Assembly: GCA_002085205.1 (NCBI GenBank)
Contig: NATF01000043.1
Span: forward strand, 1-5,767
Direction: 5' to 3'
Origin: Candidatus Cloacimonas sp. 4484_275
GTDB taxonomy: Bacteria > Cloacimonadota > Cloacimonadia > Cloacimonadales > TCS61
DNA: 5,767 bases
The number at the start of each line of letters is the position of its first letter. The stretch's first letter is position 1. Positions 1 to 5,767 of the stretch are shown piece by piece. A program made the translations under genes and the position numbers. The notes beneath the pieces were generated by a model. It was given only the letters and a program-made list of their open reading frames with translations. It made no database searches and was not told the origin of the DNA.

Positions 1-2250
1 GTTTTGTTCGTTGCCAACTGAAAAAGAAATCACGGTGGAATTTTTAAACGGGTTGGGGAAATTTTGAAGCAGAAGAAGTTCTTTTATTTCATTCTCATCG
101 GAGCTAACAATCGGCATCATATAAATATCCAGAATAACATCTTCATCGTAAACCTCAATATTTTCCGAATAAAAGTCTTCATAACCATCTTTGTTTGCAT
201 TCAACGAATATGTTCCATTCGGTAAATCGACATAATAATATCCGGTGGCATCCGTAAAAGTTCCAACCCAATAATCTTGATTATAAACCCAAATCCAAAC
301 ATTTTCCAACGGTATTTCCGTGCTATCTTCATAAACATAACCGGAAAGAGAACCGTCATAGATAATCGGGGTAAGATAAAAGTTTTGCTGTACTTCCAGA
401 TTATTAATTTCGATTTCATCGAGGTGAACCATTGTGTAGCCCTGTTTGTTCACATCAACCCAATAAGTTCCGTTCGGAAGAGGAATGTAATAATATCCGT
501 CTTCATCGGAAGTTGTCCCGTCCCAATATTCTTCGTTGCTTACCCAGATATTTGCATTTTCTATCGGATTTCCCGTGCCTTGTTCATAAATATAACCCCA
601 AAGTGCTCCGTCGAATGTCACAGGTTCCAGATAAAATTCATAATATACGAATTCATCTTGGATTTCAACTCCGAAAGCGGTTTCCTGATAATAATCATCG
701 GCATTGGCAAAAACATCGTAAATTCCGTTTGGAAGAGCAAGGTGATAATATCCGTCTTCCTCAATGCCTGTATTATACCAAGTTTGATAATCCTGAGTTG
801 CGGAAACCCAACCGTCTTCCAGAGGTTCTTCCGATTCCGCATCAAAAAGATAGCCTTCAATTCCGCCGGAAGCAGAATGAATGTGAAAATCGATTCCTGT
901 GCTGCCGGATACAATTCCGTTATAATATTCATCAACATAAGTATCGGGAGGTAAATCCCAAATATTTACGGAATAACCGCCTTCATTATCTCCAAAGGTG
1001 GAAACCGGAAGAATGTAACTTCCGTTAAATTCCGAAATCGTTTCCGTATATCCAAGAGAGTTGTTCCCATTTATTCTAATACCGGCAACGGGAGTTTCAT
1101 CCAAATAAACTGTTCCCTCGATTGTTGCGTCAACAACATACGCAACAAAATTCTGAACGACATTTTCATCTTCTTCCACAAAAACATATTGATTTTCAGG
1201 AACGAGATAATCCGGAATCAAATCGTTTTCATTTATTCCCACTCTCCAAAATCCGGCTGAAACTCCGATCGTGTAATTACCGTTTTCATCCGTCGTATCG
1301 AAAATTCCCATCATATCTTCTTGGTCTGCTCTAACTTCCACTCCCTCGATGGGATTGCCGTAATTATCCAAAACAGTTCCGCTAATTGTGGAACTCGGAG
1401 TTAAATAATGAAAATCATAACCGGTTAAATGGCCGTCAATAAGCACATCGGTATAAGTTGTATCCGGATACATTCCACCCGTAATTCCGAGCGGATCAAA
1501 TGTCATTACCATATAATAGCCTGCTTCGTTCACAAAACTTTGATAATTCCCTTCACTGTCGGTCATAACCATCCAAGTAATTTCGTTTTCCAAGGAAAAC
1601 GCTCCGACAACGATATTCGGGAGTTCCGGCGTTATATGACCGGAAACGGAATAATCGCTAACCAGCGCATTAATGTAAAGAAAAGCGACATCATTTCCGC
1701 CTTCATCGGTCGCAGAAAAAAGAAGCCCTAAATTTCCCACATTATTCGGTCCGTCATCTTCCGCGTAAAAAGTTTTTTGATACACTCCCGTTTCCGGATT
1801 TTCATCTTCAATATCATTATCTATTATTTCGTCATCGTCATCTTGAATCAGAAAATCTTCGTCCTCTTCCAAGGTTCCGTTTCCATTCATATCAACCCAA
1901 ATTTGAACCGTTGCAGAATTACATTCATCGGAAAAATACACGGTCATAATAAAATCTTCACCTTGGGTAATCGAGGTGTTTTCTTCGCCGTTAATAAAAA
2001 TAGAAATCTCGTCTCTGGTAATATGGGGAACTTTTATTATGTTTTGAAAATTATGATTTGTTCCCTTTTTGTCATATTGAAAAAATTTAAAAAAATCATA
2101 ATTTTTAATCTTATTTAATTTTTCCTTTTCTAATGAATTTTTGAACACAACGCCATTTTTAACTTTTTCCTTTTGGAAATTATACTCCGCATTCAATAAT
2201 GGAATTGTAACTATAATTATTAATAAACTTACAAAAAAAATTCTTTTCAT
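1..2250 (-). CDS. Large secreted multi-domain protein with six carboxypeptidase-regulatory-like repeats and a sorting-type tail (3' end outside window)
   Basis: The frame is open for 750 codons from ATG 2250 down to base 1, with no stop inside the window. The start is fixed by AAGGAGG five bases upstream and by an in-frame TGA at 2274-2272. Residues 1-21 (MKRIFFVSLLIIIVTIPLLNA) form a signal peptide, with likely cleavage after Ala21. Residues 74-199 are an acidic beta-rich region with a D120-M-N-G-N-G-T-L-E-E-D loop, reminiscent of Ca-binding or GEVED-type loops. Residues 200-718 hold six units of 85-88 residues. Each starts with a G-x-(V/I)-x-(D/E)-like strand, and the last three have a G-Y-Y-x5-P-N-G-x-Y core, as in carboxypeptidase regulatory-like domains. 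Residues 725-750 (LLLLQNFPNPFKNSTVISFS...) begin the FlgD/type IX-like tail also found in the divergent neighbour; about 70 residues should lie beyond the edge. No catalytic motif is visible. A surface adhesin or structural or binding protein is the reasonable guess; the precise role is unknown. Confidence 0.92.
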   Translation of the reverse strand, partial: MKRIFFVSLLIIIVTIPLLNAEYNFQKEKVKNGVVFKNSLEKEKLNKIKNYDFFKFFQYDKKGTNHNFQNIIKVPHITRDEISIFINGEENTSITQGEDFIMTVYFSDECNSATVQIWVDMNGNGTLEEDEDFLIQDDDDEIIDNDIEDENPETGVYQKTFYAEDDGPNNVGNLGLLFSATDEGGNDVAFLYINALVSDYSVSGHITPELPNIVVGAFSLENEITWMVMTDSEGNYQSFVNEAGYYMVMTFDPLGITGGMYPDTTYTDVLIDGHLTGYDFHYLTPSSTISGTVLDNYGNPIEGVEVRADQEDMMGIFDTTDENGNYTIGVSAGFWRVGINENDLIPDYLVPENQYVFVEEDENVVQNFVAYVVDATIEGTVYLDETPVAGIRINGNNSLGYTETISEFNGSYILPVSTFGDNEGGYSVNIWDLPPDTYVDEYYNGIVSGSTGIDFHIHSASGGIEGYLFDAESEEPLEDGWVSATQDYQTWYNTGIEEDGYYHLALPNGIYDVFANADDYYQETAFGVEIQDEFVYYEFYLEPVTFDGALWGYIYEQGTGNPIENANIWVSNEEYWDGTTSDEDGYYYIPLPNGTYWVDVNKQGYTMVHLDEIEINNLEVQQNFYLTPIIYDGSLSGYVYEDSTEIPLENVWIWVYNQDYWVGTFTDATGYYYVDLPNGTYSLNANKDGYEDFYSENIEVYDEDVILDIYMMPIVSSDENEIKELLLLQNFPNPFKNSTVISFSVGNEQN
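97..1653 (-). repeat. Six tandem ~86-codon regulatory-like domain repeats within the minus-strand gene
   Basis: Unit boundaries read by eye on the minus strand are A 1653-1393, B 1392-1129, C 1128-868, D 867-610, E 609-355 and F 354-97 (residues 200-286, 287-374, 375-461, 462-547, 548-632 and 633-718). Units D, E and F are closest to one another: each has a DGYYH/DGYYY/TGYYY strand, then L-P-N-G-(I/T)-Y, then a D/KxGY-type turn about ten residues on. Units A-C are more diverged, and A has lost most of the core motif. A 15-bp block (ATAATATCCGTCTTC on the plus strand) is identical at 490-504 and 745-759, and its first 10 bases recur at 235-244. All three copies are spaced exactly 255 bp apart. 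This points to duplication of the 3' units more recently than the 5' ones. Confidence 0.8.
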
Positions 2251-2255
2251 TTTTT

Positions 2256-2262
2256 CCTCCTT
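2256..2262 (-). promoter_or_regulatory. Ribosome binding site AAGGAGG
   Basis: On the minus strand, AAGGAGG lies five bases before ATG 2250. It is a near-perfect anti-16S match and fixes the start of the repeat protein. The spacing is at the short end of the usual range. Confidence 0.85.
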
Positions 2263-2383
2263 TTTGTCTTTTCACACTTCTGAAATTTTAGCTTATCAAT
2301 TTTTTAATAACATCAATGCCAACTAATACTTAATTCAAATTTTATGGCAAGAATTATTTTATTTTACACTCTTTGATATTTTT

Positions 2384-2402
2384 CTGTAATCTTTGTTTAC
2401 AG
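2384..2402. repeat. Small dyad CTGTAA-N7-TTACAG
   Basis: Perfect 6-bp arms are separated by 7 bases, giving a 19-bp dyad of operator-like size. It sits between the candidate minus-strand -10 box (2430-2425) and the minus-strand start codon, so it would lie just inside that transcript. The stem is too weak and lacks a T-run for a terminator. It could be a regulator site or a chance palindrome in AT-rich DNA. Confidence 0.3.
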
Positions 2403-2424
2403 TTTTATTTTTAGTTCCTTGGAA

Positions 2425-2430
2425 ATTATA
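2425..2430 (-). promoter_or_regulatory. Candidate extended -10 box for the minus-strand gene
   Basis: Read on the minus strand, this is TATAAT preceded by TG and one base (TGTTATAAT), an extended -10 consensus. No good -35 hexamer lies 16-18 bases upstream, which is tolerable for extended -10 promoters. It would give a leader of about 165-170 bases ahead of ATG 2250. The assignment assumes an ordinary sigma-70-type consensus, which is not certain in this lineage. Confidence 0.4.
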
Positions 2431-2477
2431 ACATAGTTGTTACCAAATCATCGCCAAAAAGGTAAAAAAATGTAGTT

Positions 2478-2508
2478 TTGGAAAGAAATGTGATAATGGT
2501 ATTATAAT
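2478..2508 (+). promoter_or_regulatory. Candidate promoter for the carboxypeptidase genes
   Basis: TATAAT at 2503-2508 is an exact -10 consensus about 70 bases before ATG 2579. TTGGAA at 2478-2483 matches four of six -35 positions, but with a 19-base spacer, slightly long. An alternative weak extended -10 (TGTGATAAT) lies at 2489-2497. AT-rich DNA produces such boxes by chance, so this is a tentative call. Confidence 0.4.
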
Positions 2509-2567
2509 AAACTCGATAATCCGCTTGGAATAATTATTGCTAATCTCTAAAATAATAATAAATACTT

Positions 2568-2571
2568 GGAG
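2568..2571 (+). promoter_or_regulatory. Ribosome binding site GGAG deciding the carboxypeptidase start
   Basis: GGAG ends seven bases before ATG 2579. It selects this start over the in-frame TTG at 2537, which would add 14 residues (LISKIIINTWSGI region) ahead of an otherwise typical signal peptide. Confidence 0.8.
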
Positions 2572-2578
2572 TGGTATA

Positions 2579-5074
2579 ATGAAAAGGATATTCATTTTTT
2601 TGTTGCTGTGGATTAGCATGTTTCAATTGTATTCTTTGGAAAAGTTTATAATTCGCTTTGAAAATCCTCAAAACGATTTTGTTAAAAAACTTCTTTCGGA
2701 AAATTATGATATTTCTGCTTATAAACCGAAAAAATTTCTGGATGTAATCGTTTCCGATTCTCAAATCAAAAAATTTCGTTCTTCAGGTTACAATTTCAAT
2801 GTTATTAATTCTGAAACGCAAATCAAACAGAATTTAACGGATACCCGTGACCTTGCCGGTTACAGAGATTATGAGGAACTGTTGAACGATTTACAAAATA
2901 TTGCTACTACTTATCCCGATATTTGCCATCTTTATGACATCGGCGACAGTTGGGGAAAAATTTATTCGGACAACGGCAATTCCTATTATGATGACTTTCA
3001 TCATGAAATCTGGGCTTTAAAGGTTTCCGACAATGTTGAAATAGAGGAAGATGAGCCCTCTGTTTATTATCTGGGAGAACATCACGCCCGCGAGCCAATA
3101 AGTCTGGAAGTAACCATGGCGATTTTAAATCATATTGTGGAAAATTACGGTTCTGATCCCACTATTACGGAAAATGTCAATAATACTCAAATTTGGTTTG
3201 TTCCGTTAGTCAATCCGAACGGACACAGAATTGTGACTTCCGAATACGATATTTGGTGGAGAAAAAATATTCGCGACAACAACGAAAACGGCCAGTTTGA
3301 TGATGACCCGAATGAAGATGGTCCCGACGGAGTTGACCCGAATCGTAATTACGGTTGGGAATGGGGAAATGTGGGAGCTTCGGATAATTGGAATTCGCAA
3401 ACATATCATGGACCGGAAGCATGGTCGGAACCGGAAGTTCAGGCTATAAAAAATCTTATCGAATCTCATCATTTTGTTGCCGGAATTACTTATCACAGTT
3501 ATAGTGAATTGGTCTTGTTTCCTTTTGGTTACAATGAGAATGTTATTGCGCCGGATCATGACGCTCTTCAAGAACTTGCCGTGAATATGGCAAACGCACT
3601 TCCGGCTCAAAACGGCGGTTATTATACTCCTCAGGAATCTTGGCAACTTTATCCGTGTATGGGAACTACCGATGATTATTCTTACGGTGAATACGGCATT
3701 TTTTCCTACACAATTGAAATCGGTACGGAATTTATTCCTCCCGCTTATCAAGTGGAAGAAATTTGCCAAAATCATTTAAATGCCGCCATGATTCTTTTGG
3801 ACAGAGTTAATCATTCCACTCTTACCGGTCATATCACGGATGCCGTCACCGGAGAACCCGTATCCGCTGAAATTTTTATTCCCGGCATCGATGATACGGG
3901 CGTTTATCGAAAACCATACAAAAGCGACGAACTTTTTGGTCGTTATTACCGCTTATTGGGAAACGGAAACTATTCCGTAACTTTCAGTTTATACGGCTAC
4001 GAATCTCAAACTGTGAACAATGTTTCAATCAACAATGGCGGACAAACCGTTTTGGATATTCAGTTAAATCCGGTAAGTTCGACTTCCGTGAGCGGTTTGG
4101 TTACTGATGAAGAAACGGGAGAGCCTATTGCGAACGCAATGTTGGAAATACTGGATATTCCGGTGGAACCCGTTTTTACTAACGCAAACGGCGAATATAT
4201 TTTCCCGGAAGTATATTACGGAAATTATCAAATCAGAGTTACGGCGGAAGAATACGCCACTTATATCGGAGACATAATGATATCCGAATCGGAATATCAA
4301 TTTGATTTTAGTTTAACCCACACCAATTTTGAAAGTTTCGAATCGGGAGAATTCGGTGAAAATTGGCAATTAAGCGGGGATGCGTTATGGTTTATTGACC
4401 CGACCAATGCTTACGACGGTAATTTTTCCGCAAGATCGGGAGACATCGGAAGCTGGTCAACAAGCGAACTTTCTTATTCCATGAATGTAGCCTGGAATAG
4501 CGAAATATCTTTCTTTGTTAAAACTTCTTCCGAAAACAGCTACGATTTTTTAAAATTTTACATTGATAATGCTATCGTTGGTCAATGGTCGGGTGAAACG
4601 GATTGGACTCAAATTTCCCTTACCGTCTCCGCCGGAGCACACGAGTTCAAGTGGAGTTATGAAAAAGACGGTTATGTCGATGGCGGTCAAGATTGCGGTT
4701 GGATTGATTATGTTGTTTTTCCGCCGGCTGCGGTTTCTGCCGATGAAGAAACAATTTCAGAAGGTCCGATTCTGTTGGGAAATTACCCGAATCCGTTCCG
4801 TAATTTCACCACGATTTCATTTTCAATCAGCAACGAACAAAACAAACAAAATGAACAAAATATAATTTCAATTTATAATATTAAAGGACAAAAAATAAGA
4901 ACTTTGGAGTGTATCAACCAAGTTGATGCAAAAGCGACGAAGTCGCTTTATTCCATAACCTGGGACGGAAAAGATAATTTTGGGAAATCGGTACATTCCG
5001 GAATTTATTTTTTCAAAATTAAAGGAAAAGATGATAAATTTACCAGCGTGAAAAAGATGGTGTTAATGAAGTAA
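2579..5074 (+). CDS. Secreted M14A-type zinc carboxypeptidase with regulatory-like domains and C-terminal sorting-type domain
   Basis: This 831-residue exported enzyme should remove C-terminal residues from peptides outside the cytoplasm. Residues 1-19 are a signal peptide (MKRIFIFLLLWISMFQLYS). Residues 20 to about 94 look like a propeptide. The M14 catalytic domain spans about 95-410, with zinc ligands His169 and Glu172 (HARE) and His306 (TYHSYSE), Asn255-Arg256 (DPNRNYG), Arg232 in WWRKNIR as the likely Arg127 equivalent, Tyr358 (Tyr248 equivalent) and catalytic Glu380 (TIEIG). The His306-Glu380 spacing of 74 equals that of bovine carboxypeptidase A, and all key residues are present, so it should be active. 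Two carboxypeptidase-regulatory-like domains follow (about 414-502 and 503-581), then a jelly-roll or choice-of-anchor-like domain (584-716) and a FlgD/type IX-like tail (729-831, NYPNPF to KKMVLMK). Asp365 falls at the S1' specificity position. The ATG is chosen for its GGAG site. The gene is probably co-transcribed with the M14 gene one base downstream. Confidence 0.95.
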   Translation: MKRIFIFLLLWISMFQLYSLEKFIIRFENPQNDFVKKLLSENYDISAYKPKKFLDVIVSDSQIKKFRSSGYNFNVINSETQIKQNLTDTRDLAGYRDYEELLNDLQNIATTYPDICHLYDIGDSWGKIYSDNGNSYYDDFHHEIWALKVSDNVEIEEDEPSVYYLGEHHAREPISLEVTMAILNHIVENYGSDPTITENVNNTQIWFVPLVNPNGHRIVTSEYDIWWRKNIRDNNENGQFDDDPNEDGPDGVDPNRNYGWEWGNVGASDNWNSQTYHGPEAWSEPEVQAIKNLIESHHFVAGITYHSYSELVLFPFGYNENVIAPDHDALQELAVNMANALPAQNGGYYTPQESWQLYPCMGTTDDYSYGEYGIFSYTIEIGTEFIPPAYQVEEICQNHLNAAMILLDRVNHSTLTGHITDAVTGEPVSAEIFIPGIDDTGVYRKPYKSDELFGRYYRLLGNGNYSVTFSLYGYESQTVNNVSINNGGQTVLDIQLNPVSSTSVSGLVTDEETGEPIANAMLEILDIPVEPVFTNANGEYIFPEVYYGNYQIRVTAEEYATYIGDIMISESEYQFDFSLTHTNFESFESGEFGENWQLSGDALWFIDPTNAYDGNFSARSGDIGSWSTSELSYSMNVAWNSEISFFVKTSSENSYDFLKFYIDNAIVGQWSGETDWTQISLTVSAGAHEFKWSYEKDGYVDGGQDCGWIDYVVFPPAAVSADEETISEGPILLGNYPNPFRNFTTISFSISNEQNKQNEQNIISIYNIKGQKIRTLECINQVDAKATKSLYSITWDGKDNFGKSVHSGIYFFKIKGKDDKFTSVKKMVLMK
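4835..4861 (+). repeat. Three tandem 9-bp units encoding EQN-KQN-EQN
   Basis: The units are GAACAAAAC, AAACAAAAT and GAACAAAAT (7-8 of 9 matches between any two), read in frame as E753-Q-N, K-Q-N, E-Q-N. They lie in the tail domain, in the loop between the TTISFSI strand and the IISIYNIKGQK strand, where the family normally has a short turn. The minus-strand gene carries the same first unit at the same domain position (bases 9-1) before it leaves the window. Confidence 0.7.
4931..4949. repeat. Perfect palindrome AAAGCGAC-GAA-GTCGCTTT inside a coding region
   Basis: Eight-base perfect arms flank a 3-base GAA loop, so the RNA would form a tight hairpin. It lies in the C-terminal tail domain of the carboxypeptidase, read in frame as the K-A-T-K-S-L part of QVDAKATKSLYSITWDG. 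The segment between the IRTLE and SITWDG strands looks about five residues longer than usual for FlgD-like domains, as expected if a small palindromic element had entered in frame. It is not a terminator: it is not followed by a T-run and the gene continues for 125 bases. Confidence 0.65.
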
Positions 5075-5075
5075 T

Positions 5076-5767
5076 ATGAAAAAATCAATAATTGCTTTAC
5101 TCTTATTTTGGGGAATTGTTGCGTTTGCGAATGCAAAAGAAACCTATTTCAAATTTTCCGTAAATTCGATTTCCGAATTAAAAAAACTTACAAAAATAAT
5201 TTCCATTGATAATGTTAAAGAAAAGACCGTTTATGCTTATGCCAACGAACGCGAGTTCAAAATATTTTCGGAGCTCGGTTATTCTTATCAAATTCTTCCC
5301 AATCCGAGCACATTGACAAAAGCAAAAATGGCAAATTCCCCTCAACAAATGAGAAATTGGGATTTTTACCCCACTTATGAAACTTATGTTTCCATGATGT
5401 ATCAATTTGAAGAAGATTATCCCGATCTATGCGAAATAGAAAACATCGGCACGACCGTAAACGGCAGAGAATTGCTATTTGCCAAAATATCGGACAATGT
5501 TCATTCAAATGAAGACGAACCGGAATTTATGTACACGGCTACTATGCACGGAGATGAACTTGTCGGCTATGTCTTAATGCTTCGTTTGATAGATTATCTT
5601 CTTTCCAATTATGAAACGAATTCCCAAGTTGCAAATTTGGTAAATAATTTGGAAATTTGGATAAATCCTCTTGCCAATCCGGACGGAACTTTTGCGGCTG
5701 GTAACAACACCGTAAACGGTGCTACAAGATATAACGGAAACAACATCGATTTGAACCGAAATTTCCC
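5076..5767 (+). CDS. Second secreted M14 zinc carboxypeptidase, M14B-like (3' end outside window)
   Basis: 230 codons and two bases are visible. The start is fixed by an in-frame TGA at 5067-5069 and the signal peptide MKKSIIALLLFWGIVAFANA (likely cleavage after Ala20). Residues 21 to about 77 resemble a propeptide, and its AYANEREFKIFSELGYSYQIL pattern matches that of the upstream gene. The M14 domain starts near residue 95 (DFYPTYETY). Zinc ligands His158 and Glu161 (MHGDE) are present, followed by NPDG (201-204) and DLNRNF (225-230), the substrate-binding Asn-Arg pair. The HGDE, VNGREL and ATRYNGNNIDLNRNFP features recall CPN/CPE/CPD-type M14B enzymes rather than the HARE/WRKN type upstream. 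The third zinc ligand, the catalytic Glu and any tail domain lie outside, so activity cannot be confirmed. One base separates it from the preceding stop and no good Shine-Dalgarno site is seen, suggesting translational coupling. Confidence 0.92.
   Translation, partial: MKKSIIALLLFWGIVAFANAKETYFKFSVNSISELKKLTKIISIDNVKEKTVYAYANEREFKIFSELGYSYQILPNPSTLTKAKMANSPQQMRNWDFYPTYETYVSMMYQFEEDYPDLCEIENIGTTVNGRELLFAKISDNVHSNEDEPEFMYTATMHGDELVGYVLMLRLIDYLLSNYETNSQVANLVNNLEIWINPLANPDGTFAAGNNTVNGATRYNGNNIDLNRNF

Larger units (their letters stand above)
2251..2578. promoter_or_regulatory. Divergent intergenic region
   Basis: This 328-bp AT-rich gap separates the start codons of the minus-strand repeat protein and the plus-strand carboxypeptidase, so it must carry the start signals of both. 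It holds ribosome binding sites at both ends, candidate -10 boxes for each strand between 2425 and 2508, and a short dyad at 2384-2402. I find no RNA gene and no supported small ORF here; the plus-strand ORF reaching 2326 overlaps the 5' end of the minus gene and has no recognisable product. No hairpin followed by a T-run is needed or seen between divergent genes. Shared regulation of the two flanking genes is possible but inferred only from the layout. Confidence 0.7.

Noticed and set aside
277..1731. Plus-strand ORFs (277-954, 432-1028, 1122-1334, 1429-1731)
   Set aside because: They lie wholly inside the minus-strand repeat gene, lack ribosome sites and recognisable domains, and have compositions expected of antisense frames.
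1777..2326. Plus-strand ORFs 1777-2118 and 2141-2326 as small genes
   Set aside because: They overlap the 5' end of the minus-strand gene, are rich in Phe/Ile from AT-rich antisense sequence, and have no Shine-Dalgarno site or conserved motif.
2415..2424. TTCC-TT-GGAA mini-palindrome next to the minus-strand -10 box
   Set aside because: The arms are only four bases; this is expected by chance and has no further symmetric flanks.
2537..2578. Upstream TTG start for the carboxypeptidase
   Set aside because: It would put polar residues before a clean signal peptide and has no ribosome site, while ATG 2579 has GGAG at good spacing.
3919..3931. Second copy of CAAAAGCGACGAA (also at 4929-4941), possibly a decayed palindrome
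   Set aside because: It matches the left arm and loop, and resembles the palindrome with GTCG deleted. But it is read in another frame and encodes the K-S-D-E part of RKPYKSDELFGRYYRLL, which looks native to M14-associated regulatory domains. A 13-bp match in a window this size can arise by chance.
2907..4300. Minus-strand ORFs opposite the carboxypeptidase (2907-3098, 3206-3775, 3210-3422, 4064-4300)
   Set aside because: They are shadows of the plus-strand gene, whose zinc ligands and catalytic residues run through the same bases.
5178..5508. Minus-strand ORFs 5178-5405 and 5257-5508
   Set aside because: They are antisense to the second M14 gene and have no start signals or domain features.

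Overview
The window comes from an AT-rich bacterial genome, probably of the FCB superphylum. Candidatus Cloacimonadota or a close relative fits best. The grounds are secreted proteins built from carboxypeptidase-regulatory-like beta domains that end in an N(F/Y)PNPF...WDGKD..G...SGIYFFKIK...KKMVLMK tail (FlgD Ig-like / type IX secretion-style C-terminal domain), low-GC codon choice, and clear Shine-Dalgarno sequences ahead of two of the three genes. Bacteroidota usually lack strong Shine-Dalgarno sites. The taxonomic call is inference; no marker gene is present.

Layout: three protein genes, two of them cut by the window edges. (1) Positions 2250 to 1, minus strand: a large secreted protein whose 3' end lies outside. 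It has a signal peptide, an acidic region with a possible Ca-binding loop, six tandem ~86-residue carboxypeptidase-regulatory-like domains, and the first 32 residues of a C-terminal sorting-type domain. Plus-strand ORFs and the shorter minus-strand ORFs in 1-2250 are shadows of this gene. (2) Positions 2251-2578: a 328-bp divergent intergenic region with Shine-Dalgarno sites on both sides, candidate -10 boxes for both strands and a small dyad. (3) Positions 2579-5074, plus: a complete secreted M14A-type zinc carboxypeptidase with a propeptide, an intact catalytic domain, two regulatory-like domains, a jelly-roll-like domain and a complete C-terminal sorting-type domain. (4) Positions 5076-5767, plus: the start of a second secreted M14 metallocarboxypeptidase, nearer the M14B (CPN/CPE/CPD-like) pattern, one base downstream and probably in the same operon.

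Taken together, the window looks like a locus for exported protein and peptide breakdown. Two carboxypeptidases of different M14 branches are co-transcribed, opposite a large surface or secreted beta-domain protein carrying the same tail. I see no RNA gene, CRISPR array, insertion sequence or phage gene, and no convincing evidence of a wholly new system. The most unusual signals are small and at DNA level: a perfect 19-bp palindrome in frame within the tail of the carboxypeptidase, and a 9-bp tandem repeat (E/K-Q-N) that begins at the same point in the tail domains of two otherwise diverged genes.
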